From: Planctomycetota bacterium
Lineage (GTDB): Bacteria; Planctomycetota; J058
Reading direction: 5' to 3'
NCBI GenBank assembly: GCA_023954375.1
Contig: JAMLIC010000057.1
Span: 1 to 58,958 of the forward strand
DNA: 58,958 nucleotides
In this document: positions 9,137 to 16,522 of the stretch, piece by piece
How the letters are laid out: each line of letters begins with the position of its first letter
How positions within the stretch are numbered: the stretch's first letter is position 1
Program-made: the position numbers and the translations under genes
The notes under the pieces: model-generated
What the model was told of the DNA's origin: nothing
Seen by the model: only the letters and a program-made list of their open reading frames with translations
Database searches by the model: none

Positions 9137-10119
9137 TCAGGCGCTCCCGGCGGGACGAGGGCGGGGCCGGGCGCGTCGCGCAGGAGGACGCGCACCGTCC
9201 GCCGCACGACCGGGCCGCGCGGCCCGGGCGAGCGCGCGTCGACGACCGCCTGGAGCGCGGCGGGGAGCCACGCGGCGGTGTAGCGCACGCCGCCGCGGGC
9301 GTCGCCCGGCGGCGTCGTGAGCACGAGGCGGTGCGGCGGGTCGCGCCCGTCGTCGAACGTCCGCCGCTGCCGCACCGTGTAGAGGCCCCGGTCGAAGCGC
9401 GGCGGCGCGCGCGTGTCCTCCAGGCGCACGAGGGCGTCCGGCTCGATGCGGAGCAGGGGCGCGGGCGTGCACAGGTCGAACGAGGCGACCGTGCCGTCGA
9501 CGCCCTGGTGGACGAGGCGCGCGCGCAGGGCGGCCAGGTCGCCGGCCGGGGGCGGGTCGCGGAAGGCCTCGGCCTCGGGCGACGCGTCGAGCCACGGCCG
9601 CAGGCGCACCTCGACGACGCTCCGCAGCACCTCCTCGCGCACCTCGGCCGGCAGCGTCGGCAGGCCGGGCGCGCCGGGGACGGCGACGGGCGAGGCGATG
9701 CGCAGGAGGGTCCCCTCCTCGCGGCCGGCGTCCCAGGCGACCTCCCAGCGCACGCGCGACACGCGCGCCTGGTCGGGGGCGCCGTCGCCGTCGAGGTCGA
9801 CCTGCTCGAGCACGAGCAGCGAGAGCGCGTCGTGGCGCAGGACGACGGGGCCCGCGGGGCCGTCGACCTGGACCGGCGCCGCGGAGAGGCTCACCTCGAG
9901 GCCCGGGGCGGCCGGGTCGGGGACGGCCACGGCGAGGCGCCAGTCGCGCTCGAGGCGGTCGAGCGCCGCGCCGACCGTCCGCGCCGCGTCGAGGCGCGCC
10001 ACGCTCGTGTCGCGGGCGCGCGTCACGGCCTGGAAGGTCAGCGCCAGGACCCCGATGAGGATCGTGGACAGGGCCACGGCCACGAGCAGCTCGAGCAGCG
10101 TGAACCCGCGGCGGCTCAC
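9133..10119 (-). CDS. GspJ/PulJ-like prepilin-type protein
   Basis: GTG at 10119 overlaps the TGA of the preceding I-like gene (GTGA) and yields 328 residues. It begins VSRRG then FTLLELLVAVAL, a textbook prepilin-peptidase site (Gly before Phe, Glu at +5) and a hydrophobic helix. The remainder is a beta-rich globular domain and is longer than typical GspJ (~200 residues). The product should be cleaved and N-methylated by a PilD-type peptidase and placed at the tip of a type II secretion-like pseudopilus or related assembly; no peptidase, ATPase or secretin gene is in the window. A longer in-frame reading to 10503 exists but only runs through the upstream gene. Assignment to J rather than another minor pseudopilin rests on gene order I-J-K. 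Confidence 0.85.
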   Translation of the reverse strand: MSRRGFTLLELLVAVALSTILIGVLALTFQAVTRARDTSVARLDAARTVGAALDRLERDWRLAVAVPDPAAPGLEVSLSAAPVQVDGPAGPVVLRHDALSLLVLEQVDLDGDGAPDQARVSRVRWEVAWDAGREEGTLLRIASPVAVPGAPGLPTLPAEVREEVLRSVVEVRLRPWLDASPEAEAFRDPPPAGDLAALRARLVHQGVDGTVASFDLCTPAPLLRIEPDALVRLEDTRAPPRFDRGLYTVRQRRTFDDGRDPPHRLVLTTPPGDARGGVRYTAAWLPAALQAVVDARSPGPRGPVVRRTVRVLLRDAPGPALVPPGAPE

Positions 10120-10862
10120 CGGGTCACCGCCGGGATCGACATGGGTCCCACCATGAGCTCGGTCGTGTACATGGCCATGGGCGCCGGCTCGTCCGTGGGC
10201 GAGGCCGGGTCCCACGCCCCGAAGCCGTGGTAGAGGAGCACCGTCACGCGGTAGAGGCCGTCGACGCGCGCGCCGTCGACCGAGGCGCGCTGGACGAGGA
10301 GCGCGAAGGCGTAGCCGGGCAGCGGCGTCCCGTCGGCGGCCGCGGCCGGGCCGCCGTAGGCGCGCCGCACGAGCGGCTCGCCGGGCGCGCGCGCCATGTC
10401 GTCGCGGGCGGCGGCCGCGTCGCCCTGCCCGTTCTCGGCGGCGATGGGCGTGGCGCGCGGGTAGACGAACGACGCGTCCGTGCCGTGCGGGAGGAGGATG
10501 CACGCCGGGTGGTCGAAGATCGCGGGGTCGATCGCGCCGTCGGGGCGCCGCGCCGCCGGGGGCGGCTGGCCGGGCGGGGTGGCGGCCGGGTGTGGGAAGA
10601 GGAAGAAGGCGTGCGCCAGGCGGCGGCCGTCCGGGGTGTCGACCCAGGCCTCGTGGTAGAGGTCGCGCGCGCCGAGGCGCAGGGCGGCGACGACCGAGTG
10701 CGCCTGCTGCGCGGCGACCAGGTCGTCGACCGCGTCGCCGGCCGTGCGTACGGCCGTGGGGACGAGGGCCAGGATCCCGAGGATGCCCACGACGAGCACC
10801 ACGAGGGCGATGAGCACCTCGAGGAGCGTGAAGCCCCCGCGTCGTCGTGATGCCCCGACCAT
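10116..10862 (-). CDS. GspI/PulG-type prepilin-like protein, first gene of the operon
   Basis: ATG at 10862 gives 248 residues. The leader MVGASRRRGG is followed by FTLLEVLIALVVLVVGILG, a clear prepilin cleavage site and transmembrane helix with the conserved Glu at +5. The rest is an unremarkable soluble domain. It begins the minus-strand set that runs to 1539, each gene overlapping the next by 4 bp. The 102 bp before it is shared with the divergent Rpn-like gene at 10965. Membrane-anchored minor pseudopilin is the likely role; I or H type cannot be separated by eye. Confidence 0.85.
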   Translation of the reverse strand: MVGASRRRGGFTLLEVLIALVVLVVGILGILALVPTAVRTAGDAVDDLVAAQQAHSVVAALRLGARDLYHEAWVDTPDGRRLAHAFFLFPHPAATPPGQPPPAARRPDGAIDPAIFDHPACILLPHGTDASFVYPRATPIAAENGQGDAAAARDDMARAPGEPLVRRAYGGPAAAADGTPLPGYAFALLVQRASVDGARVDGLYRVTVLLYHGFGAWDPASPTDEPAPMAMYTTELMVGPMSIPAVTR

Positions 10863-10964
10863 CCCGAGGGGATCATGACCCGTCCGGGGGGGCGGGTGCA
10901 ACGGCCCGTCTCCGCTGGCCGGACCTCGCCGGGCCTGTCGTGGGGTTCGTGTAGTGTTCGGTCC

Positions 10965-11831
10965 ATGGCCTACGACCACGACATGCATGAGCTGGCCACG
11001 CGCTACCCCGAGGCCGTGCTGGCCCTGCTGGGGTGCACGGCGCGCAGCGGGTACACGGTCGAGGGGATCGCCGTGAAGCGCTCCGAGCGCCGGATCGACC
11101 TGGTGTTCCAGCCGTGCGACCCGCTCGACCCGACGATCTACGTCGAGTGGCAGATGCACGCCGCGGCCGACATCGAGCGGCGGATGCTGGCGGAGGTCGC
11201 GACCCACTGCCTGCAGACCGGGAGGTTCGAGCCCGTCGACATCGCGATCGTCTACCCGGCCCCGCAGGCGCGCGAGGCGGCCCTCCCGGCGGACGTCGGG
11301 CACGCGCAGCGCCGGGCGATCGCCTTCGAGCCGCGCCGGGTGATCCTCACGCAGGTCCCGCCGGAGGCGCTCCTGGCGGCCGGTGGCCCGGCGCTCGTCG
11401 CCCTGCCGCTCGTGGGGCCGGAGGAGCGCGTCCGTGAGGAGGCCCACGCCTGGCTCGTGCGCGCGCGCGCCGAGGCCGGCGACCCGCAGGCCGTCGGGGA
11501 CGTGCAGGACACCTTCCTGAAGCTCCTCGCCTGGCGGCTGGGTAAGATGGTCGTCGAGGAGCTGAAAGGGCTGGAGGGCGTCATGGAAGAGACCGCGACC
11601 GGGCAGGCGCTGCTGAAGAGGGGGGAGGAGCGGGGCGCGGCCAGGGGTCGAGTCGAGGGTCGAGCGGACGAGTGCCGACGCGCGATCACCCTCGTCGTCA
11701 CGGCCCGCTTCGGGGTGGTCCCCGAGTGGCTGCCCGCGCAGCTCGAGGCGGAGGCCGACCTCGTCCGGCTCGAGGAGCTCCTCCGGGCCGCCGCCGTCGC
11801 GCAGGACCCGGCCGACCTGCGGCGGAAGTGA
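10965..11831 (+). CDS. Rpn/DUF2887-like PD-(D/E)XK nuclease relative with DUF4351-like tail
   Basis: A 288-residue protein from ATG 10965. The N-terminal half has the order of the Rpn/DUF2887 transposase-like nuclease fold: LLGCTARSGYTVEG, then RRIDLVFQP and YVEWQMHA, i.e. the D and E-x-Q positions of the PD-(D/E)XK core, with Gln where classical enzymes have Lys. Residues ~235-285 (ITLVVTARFGVVPEWLPAQL) resemble DUF4351, often found on the end of such proteins. The middle has a charged helix (TGQALLKRGEERGAARGRVEG). Rpn proteins promote RecA-independent recombination in E. coli; whether this one cuts DNA is unknown. It stands alone, divergent from the pseudopilin operon and ending 7 bp from the convergent HEAT gene. 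An upstream frame to 10875 has no supporting features. Confidence 0.72.
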   Translation: MAYDHDMHELATRYPEAVLALLGCTARSGYTVEGIAVKRSERRIDLVFQPCDPLDPTIYVEWQMHAAADIERRMLAEVATHCLQTGRFEPVDIAIVYPAPQAREAALPADVGHAQRRAIAFEPRRVILTQVPPEALLAAGGPALVALPLVGPEERVREEAHAWLVRARAEAGDPQAVGDVQDTFLKLLAWRLGKMVVEELKGLEGVMEETATGQALLKRGEERGAARGRVEGRADECRRAITLVVTARFGVVPEWLPAQLEAEADLVRLEELLRAAAVAQDPADLRRK

Positions 11832-11838
11832 GGCTCGA

Positions 11839-13941
11839 TCAGCGGTCGTCGAGGACCTGCACCCGCTCGCAGACGTCGTCGAGGTCGAGGGCGTGGACCA
11901 CGTCCATCCCGGCCACCACGCGGCCGAAGACGGTGTAGCTGCCGTCGAGGTGCGGTGTGGGCACGTGGGTGATGAACAGCTGGCAGCCGCCGGTGTCGGG
12001 GCCGGCGTTGGGCATCCCGACCGCGCCGGCCAGGAAGGGGACGGGGTTGATCTCGTCCTTCACGAGCACCCCGCCCGAGCCCCAGCCGTCGCCGCGCGGG
12101 TCGAGCCCCTGGACGACGAAGCCGGTGACGACGCGGTGGAAGCGCAGCCCGTCGTAGAAGCCGGCCCGGGCGCGCGCGAGGAAGCCCTTCACGTGGCGGG
12201 GGGCCTCGGACCAGAGCAGCACGACACGGATGGTGCCCTTGGTCGTGCGCAGGTCGACCCATGGGTTCGGGCCTTCGCGCAGGAGGTCGGCCGGCTCCAG
12301 CGCCACGGTCGAGCGCGTGGGCTTCGCGGGCGGCAGGGTGATCGCCTCGCCCGTGAGGGCCGTCAGCGCCTCGGCCGCGGCCTTGCGCACGGCCGGGGCC
12401 TCGTCGGCGAGCGCGGCGCGCAGGGCCGGGAGCGCCGGGGCGACCTCGCGGCCGGCGAGCGCCTTCAGGGCGCCGACGCACTCGACGCGCACCTCGACCA
12501 GGTCGGCGCCCGGCGAGCTCGACGCGACGGCGGCGATCGTGGCCACGTCGTCCTGGCCGCCGTGCTCGCCCAGGAGCGACACGCCGGTCGCGCGCACGGC
12601 GAGGTCGCCGTGCCTGACCGCCGCGCGGGCGGCGGAGACGGCCCGGGCGCGGGCGTCTTCGTCCTCGCCGGCCAGCGCGCCCAGGAGCGTGAGCGCCTCG
12701 CAGGCGACGCGCACGTCCGGGTCCTGGCGCAGGCGCTCGAGGAGCGGGTCGCGAGCCGCGGCCGGCAGGTGTCGCGCGGCGCGCGCCGCGGCGAGGCGGT
12801 CGAGCGGCTGCGCGTGGCCGGCGCGGGCCGCCACCTGCTCGGCGGCGCCCGGGTCGAGCCGGACGAGGGCCACGAGGGCGTCGATGCGGACGGACGGCGA
12901 GGGGTCGTCGAGCGCCGCCCGGGCCGCGGGGAGGGCGTAGAGGCGCACCTCGTCGTGCCCCGGCAGGGCCGCCAGGTCCGTGAGGGCGACGACCGCCGCG
13001 CGCCGCGCGTGGAAGTCGTCCGGGCTGACGTGAAGCCGGGCCAGGCCGGCCAGGCGCGCGGCGGCGTCGCCGAGGTGGTCGCCGCAGTCGGAGCCGATCC
13101 GCGCGATCGACGCGGCGGCGGCCGCCGCCACGTGGGGGTGGCGAGGGCCGAGGAGGTCGAGCGCCAGCCTCGCGCGCTCCGGTCCCGGGCCCGAGGCGGC
13201 TCCGAGCGCCCGGGCGAGGAAGAGCCGCGCCTCGGGGACGAGGGGGGTGATCGAGAGCCGGGTCAGGAGGTCGAGGCGGGAGGTGCCCGGCCCGTCGAGC
13301 GCGTCGAGGTCCATGGCCGCGTAGGGGAGCTGCCAGCCGGCGCGGAGGACGCGACTCTCCATCGGGCCGTGGAGGGCAGCCAGGAGGCGCTCGCCGACCG
13401 CCGGGTGGAGCGCGCCCTCGATCGCGGCGCGCCGGCCGCGTAGGCGACAGACGGCGAGCAGGGCGGCATCGCGCGGCGCGATGGTCTCGTCCCTGAACGC
13501 GAACAGGAGCGCGCTCACGGGCACGGCCGGCCCGTGCCGGCCCAGCGACGCGATGGCGGACGCTCGGACCGACGAGACGGGGTCGTGCGCGAGCGCCAGG
13601 AGGACGTCGACCGACGCGGGGTCGGGGCAGAGTCCGAGCGCGAAGGCGACCTCCCCGCGCTCGACCGACGAGCGCGGCGTTCGCCCGAGCCGCGAGCTCG
13701 CCGCCAGCGCCTCCCGCAGGAGCGGCGCCAGCGCCGGGTCGCGCGTCCGCCCGGCCCCGCGCACGGCGTGGCCGCGCACGACCTCGTCCTCGTGCAGGAC
13801 CAGCGGCCGCCACGCCTCGGGCGAGGCCTCGCGCAGGTCCTCGAGCTCGATCACCTGCCGCAGGGCCGCCGTCCGCGCGTCCTCCTCGGCCCGCGCCGGC
13901 GCGCAGGCGAGGAGCAGGGTGAGGGCGACCGCCGCCCTCAC
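11839..13941 (-). CDS. secreted HEAT-repeat protein with C-terminal cyclophilin-type peptidyl-prolyl isomerase domain
   Basis: GTG at 13941 overlaps the S41 protease stop (GTGA) and gives 700 residues. A signal peptide (VRAAVALTLLLACAPARA) is followed by about 500 residues of repeating ~30-residue helical pairs of the HEAT/PBS type (for example SSVRASAIASLGRHG; EVRVECVGALKALAG; APAVRKAAAEALTAL). Residues ~545-700 are a cyclophilin domain: FHRVVTGFVVQG, GAVGMPNAGPDTGGCQLFIT and LDGSYTVFGRV, keeping the FHR arginine and Q-x-F site. The enzyme should speed cis-trans proline isomerisation of exported proteins, with the HEAT solenoid as a docking surface. Translational coupling to the protease suggests joint work in periplasmic protein quality control (inference). 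Confidence 0.88.
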   Translation of the reverse strand: MRAAVALTLLLACAPARAEEDARTAALRQVIELEDLREASPEAWRPLVLHEDEVVRGHAVRGAGRTRDPALAPLLREALAASSRLGRTPRSSVERGEVAFALGLCPDPASVDVLLALAHDPVSSVRASAIASLGRHGPAVPVSALLFAFRDETIAPRDAALLAVCRLRGRRAAIEGALHPAVGERLLAALHGPMESRVLRAGWQLPYAAMDLDALDGPGTSRLDLLTRLSITPLVPEARLFLARALGAASGPGPERARLALDLLGPRHPHVAAAAAASIARIGSDCGDHLGDAAARLAGLARLHVSPDDFHARRAAVVALTDLAALPGHDEVRLYALPAARAALDDPSPSVRIDALVALVRLDPGAAEQVAARAGHAQPLDRLAAARAARHLPAAARDPLLERLRQDPDVRVACEALTLLGALAGEDEDARARAVSAARAAVRHGDLAVRATGVSLLGEHGGQDDVATIAAVASSSPGADLVEVRVECVGALKALAGREVAPALPALRAALADEAPAVRKAAAEALTALTGEAITLPPAKPTRSTVALEPADLLREGPNPWVDLRTTKGTIRVVLLWSEAPRHVKGFLARARAGFYDGLRFHRVVTGFVVQGLDPRGDGWGSGGVLVKDEINPVPFLAGAVGMPNAGPDTGGCQLFITHVPTPHLDGSYTVFGRVVAGMDVVHALDLDDVCERVQVLDDR

Positions 13942-15827
13942 CGCTTCTGCTGCTGTTGCAGCCGCTCGCGCAGGATCCCGATCGCCGCCTCGAGCTGGGC
14001 GTCGATCTCCTCGTCCTGGAGCGTGTAGGGCGTGCGGCCGAGGAGCTTCGCCTGCGCCTCGTCGTCGAGCGCGATGACCACGTCGGGCTCGATCCCGACC
14101 TTGTGCGGCGTGGCGCCGCTCGGCAGGTGGTAGGTCGCGATCGTCAGGGCGATCGCGCAGCCGAAGGGGTCGAGCGGCAGGACGCGCTGGACCGAGCCCT
14201 TGCCGAAGGTCTTCTCGCCGACCAGCGTCGCCAGCCGGTGCTCGCGCAGGGCCCCGGCCAGGATCTCCGACGCGCTGGCGCTGCCGCCGTTGATGAGCAC
14301 GACCACCGGCAGCTTCCACTTGTTCGCGCCCGGGTCGGCGCGGAGCGTGCGCGCCTCGCCGGCCATCCGCGTGCGCGTCGACACGATCACGCCGTCCGGC
14401 ACGAACAGGTCGGCCACGGCGCGCGCCTCGTCGAGCAGGCCGCCCGGGTTGTTGCGCAGGTCGAGCACGAGCGCCTTGCAGCCCTGGCGGGTGAGCGTCT
14501 GCAGCGCGGCCTCGACCTTCTCGTGCAGGGCCTCGTTCATGAACGACGAGATGCGCAGGTAGCCCACGCCCTCGCCGAGCATGCGGGACGCCACCGAGCG
14601 GATCTCGACGTTGGCCCGCAGGACCGACACCGTGAGCGTCTGCTCGCCGCGCCGCAGGCGCAGCTCGACCGGCGCGTCGACCCTGCCGCGCATGAGGTCG
14701 ACCGCGCGGTCCATGGACATGCGGCTCGTGTCCTGCCCGTCGATCGCCTCGATGACGTCGCCCGCGCGGATCCCCGCCCGCTGCCCGGGCGTGCCGGCCA
14801 TGGGCGTGATCACCGTCAGCCGGCCGTCGCGCATGCCGACGATCAGCCCGACGCCGCCGAACGTGCCCTTCTGGTCGCGGGCCATCTCGGCCACGTCCTT
14901 GGGCGAGAGGAAGTGCGTGTGGTCGTCGTCGAGGGCCGCGATGAGCCCCTCGATGAGGCAGTGGGTGATCACCGCGTCGCCGAGGAGCTTGCGCGTGTCC
15001 CACTTGTGCCGCACGAAGGCGTAGGCCTTCTGCAGCATGTCGAGGAAGCTGTCGAGGTCGACCGGGTCGGTCTCGCCCTCGACGGCGACCGCGCCGGCGC
15101 CGAGCGACCAGGTCCGCTTGCCGCTCACCAGCGCGGGCGGGCCGCGCGTGAAGGCGAGCGGCGGGTAGGCGCTGAGGTCGACCTCCTCGCCGTAGTAGCG
15201 GCGCCGCGCCTCGGGCGGGAGCTCGCGGCGCAGGAGGAGCTCGCGGCTGCGCACCGCGTTGAGCACGTCGACGAGCGTGGCCACGGCGCGGTCGACCAGC
15301 TCGTAGGGGTGCTTCTCCTCCACGTAGAAGCGGACCACGTGGGCCAGGACGGCGACGAAGATCTCCTCGCCCTCGCCCGCCGAGCGGACGAAGGCGGGCG
15401 CCTCCTTGAGGTGGACCCGGCGGGGGACCTCGATGTCCGGCGTGAGCCGCACCTCGAGGCGCGCGGCGCCGCCCGGGCGGAGCTCGAGCGGCTCGACCTT
15501 GCAGATGAAGCCGTCCTTGTAGATGACCAGCTCCGCCGGCCCGGGCTCGAGCTCGAGCTCGAGCGCGCCGTCGCCGGGCGTGCGGCCGAGGAAGCGGTCG
15601 CGCGCGTCGGCGGGGTAGCGCACGAAGACGGCCGAGTCGGCCGGCTCCGACGCGATCGCCAGGCGCACCCGGGCGGGCCCGTCGCGGACGGCGATCCCCT
15701 GGGCGTCCTGGCCCGCCGCTGCCCAGGGCAGGCCGACGGCGGACCACGGGAGCGCCGGGGCGAGCGCCGGGACCAGGGCGAAGAGCAGCAGGCGCCCCGC
15801 GCCGCGGGCCACACGCGCTCGCGTCAC
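13938..15827 (-). CDS. C-terminal processing peptidase (S41/CtpA family) with PEGA and PDZ domains
   Basis: A 629-residue exported protease starting at GTG 15827. Signal peptide within 1-40; residues ~53-130 look like a PEGA domain (EPADSAVFV ... GRTPGDG ... LVIYKDGF). A helical linker follows, then a PDZ domain (~322-402: GVGLIVG ... AGIRAGDVIEAIDG) and the S41 core. The catalytic pair is present: the Ser of GGSASASE (514-521) and the Lys of TFGKGS (K543). S41 peptidases trim exported or mis-folded proteins from the C-terminus, with the PDZ domain binding that terminus. The Gln-rich tail (QQQQKR) ends just as the HEAT-cyclophilin gene begins. PEGA ahead of S41 is an unusual addition. Confidence 0.92.
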   Translation of the reverse strand: MTRARVARGAGRLLLFALVPALAPALPWSAVGLPWAAAGQDAQGIAVRDGPARVRLAIASEPADSAVFVRYPADARDRFLGRTPGDGALELELEPGPAELVIYKDGFICKVEPLELRPGGAARLEVRLTPDIEVPRRVHLKEAPAFVRSAGEGEEIFVAVLAHVVRFYVEEKHPYELVDRAVATLVDVLNAVRSRELLLRRELPPEARRRYYGEEVDLSAYPPLAFTRGPPALVSGKRTWSLGAGAVAVEGETDPVDLDSFLDMLQKAYAFVRHKWDTRKLLGDAVITHCLIEGLIAALDDDHTHFLSPKDVAEMARDQKGTFGGVGLIVGMRDGRLTVITPMAGTPGQRAGIRAGDVIEAIDGQDTSRMSMDRAVDLMRGRVDAPVELRLRRGEQTLTVSVLRANVEIRSVASRMLGEGVGYLRISSFMNEALHEKVEAALQTLTRQGCKALVLDLRNNPGGLLDEARAVADLFVPDGVIVSTRTRMAGEARTLRADPGANKWKLPVVVLINGGSASASEILAGALREHRLATLVGEKTFGKGSVQRVLPLDPFGCAIALTIATYHLPSGATPHKVGIEPDVVIALDDEAQAKLLGRTPYTLQDEEIDAQLEAAIGILRERLQQQQKR

Positions 15828-15920
15828 CCATCCTCCTCGAGCGCCCTGCCGGGCGCCGAGTCAATGTAGCCCTGCGCTTCCGGAGCCTCAAGCGACCGCG
15901 CGCCAGCGGCCCCCGGCGGC

Positions 15921-15949
15921 TTGACACCGGCTCGCGACGCCCCTACATT
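15921..15949 (+). promoter_or_regulatory. strong sigma70-type promoter for the baseplate operon
   Basis: TTGACA at 15921-15926, a spacer of exactly 17 bp, then TACATT at 15944-15949. This is a perfect -35, ideal spacing and a -10 matching four of six consensus positions, in a background that is otherwise almost pure G+C. Transcription would begin near 15956, leaving about a 70-nt leader before the GTG at 16026. It is the clearest promoter in the window and places the gp25-like gene first in its transcript. Confidence 0.7.
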
Positions 15950-16025
15950 CGTCGCCGCGCTGGACCGCCCCACGGCTGAATTTACGGGCGAATCCGGGCG
16001 CGCGGGCGGGGGGAGCTGGGGGCGA

Positions 16026-16445
16026 GTGGCCAAGACCTCGGCCTACAACACGCGCAAGTCCTTCCTCGGCGTCGGCTGGAAGTTTCCGGTCGACCTCGAT
16101 CGCCGGAAGGGCGTCGCCATGTCCCAGTTCGAGGAGAACATCGAGGAGTCGATCCTCATCATCCTCGGCACGGCGCTCGGCGAGCGGATCATGCGGCCGG
16201 ACTTCGGCTGCGCCGTCCACGACCTCATCTTCGCCCCGAACAACTCCAACACGCACGGCCTCGTCATCTACTACGTCAAGGAAGCCCTGACGAAGTGGGA
16301 GCCGCGCATCCAGGCGCTCAAGGTCGACGCGTGGGCCGACCCGGCCGAGCCGAACAAGCTCGTCACGTCGATCGAGTACCAGGTGATCGCGACGAACAAC
16401 GTCTACAACCTGGTCTACCCGTTCTACCTGCAGAAGAGTCCGTGA
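16026..16445 (+). CDS. GPW/gp25 family baseplate wedge protein
   Basis: GTG at 16026, preceded by a GGGGGAGC purine block, gives 139 residues. The sequence has the gp25/GPW hallmarks: a short N-terminal extension (SFLGVGWKFPVD), the helix FEENIEESILIILGTALGER, the invariant RIMRPDFGC and a C-terminal beta segment ending in YPFYL. In T4, R-type pyocins, T6SS (TssE) and extracellular CIS this protein joins the baseplate wedge to the first sheath ring. The 139-residue length is normal. An upstream frame starting at 15921 falls on the promoter itself and is rejected as start. Next gene, baseplate J, follows after 77 bp containing a hairpin. Confidence 0.93.
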   Translation: MAKTSAYNTRKSFLGVGWKFPVDLDRRKGVAMSQFEENIEESILIILGTALGERIMRPDFGCAVHDLIFAPNNSNTHGLVIYYVKEALTKWEPRIQALKVDAWADPAEPNKLVTSIEYQVIATNNVYNLVYPFYLQKSP

Positions 16446-16461
16446 CGACCTGAGCACACGC

Positions 16462-16484
16462 GCGGCCCGCACCCGGCGGGCCGC
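16462..16484 (+). promoter_or_regulatory. intercistronic hairpin between gp25-like and baseplate J genes
   Basis: A perfect 9-bp G/C stem (GCGGCCCGC with GCGGGCCGC) around a 5-base loop ACCCG, without a T-run. It may act as an RNA-processing or partial-termination point that makes more gp25-like protein than baseplate J; that use is inference. Confidence 0.4.
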
Positions 16485-16522
16485 GGAGCGGCCCCGCCGG
16501 GGTCGAAGAGCCGAGGCCCGCG

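Noticed and set aside
11839..15927. 1362-residue minus-strand frame
   Set aside because: First ~660 residues run out of frame through the S41 protease; only the part from 13941 is real.
15921..16025. Upstream extension of the gp25-like gene to a TTG at 15921
   Set aside because: That TTG is the -35 element of a good promoter; GTG 16026 has a purine-rich ribosome site and conserved sequence follows it.
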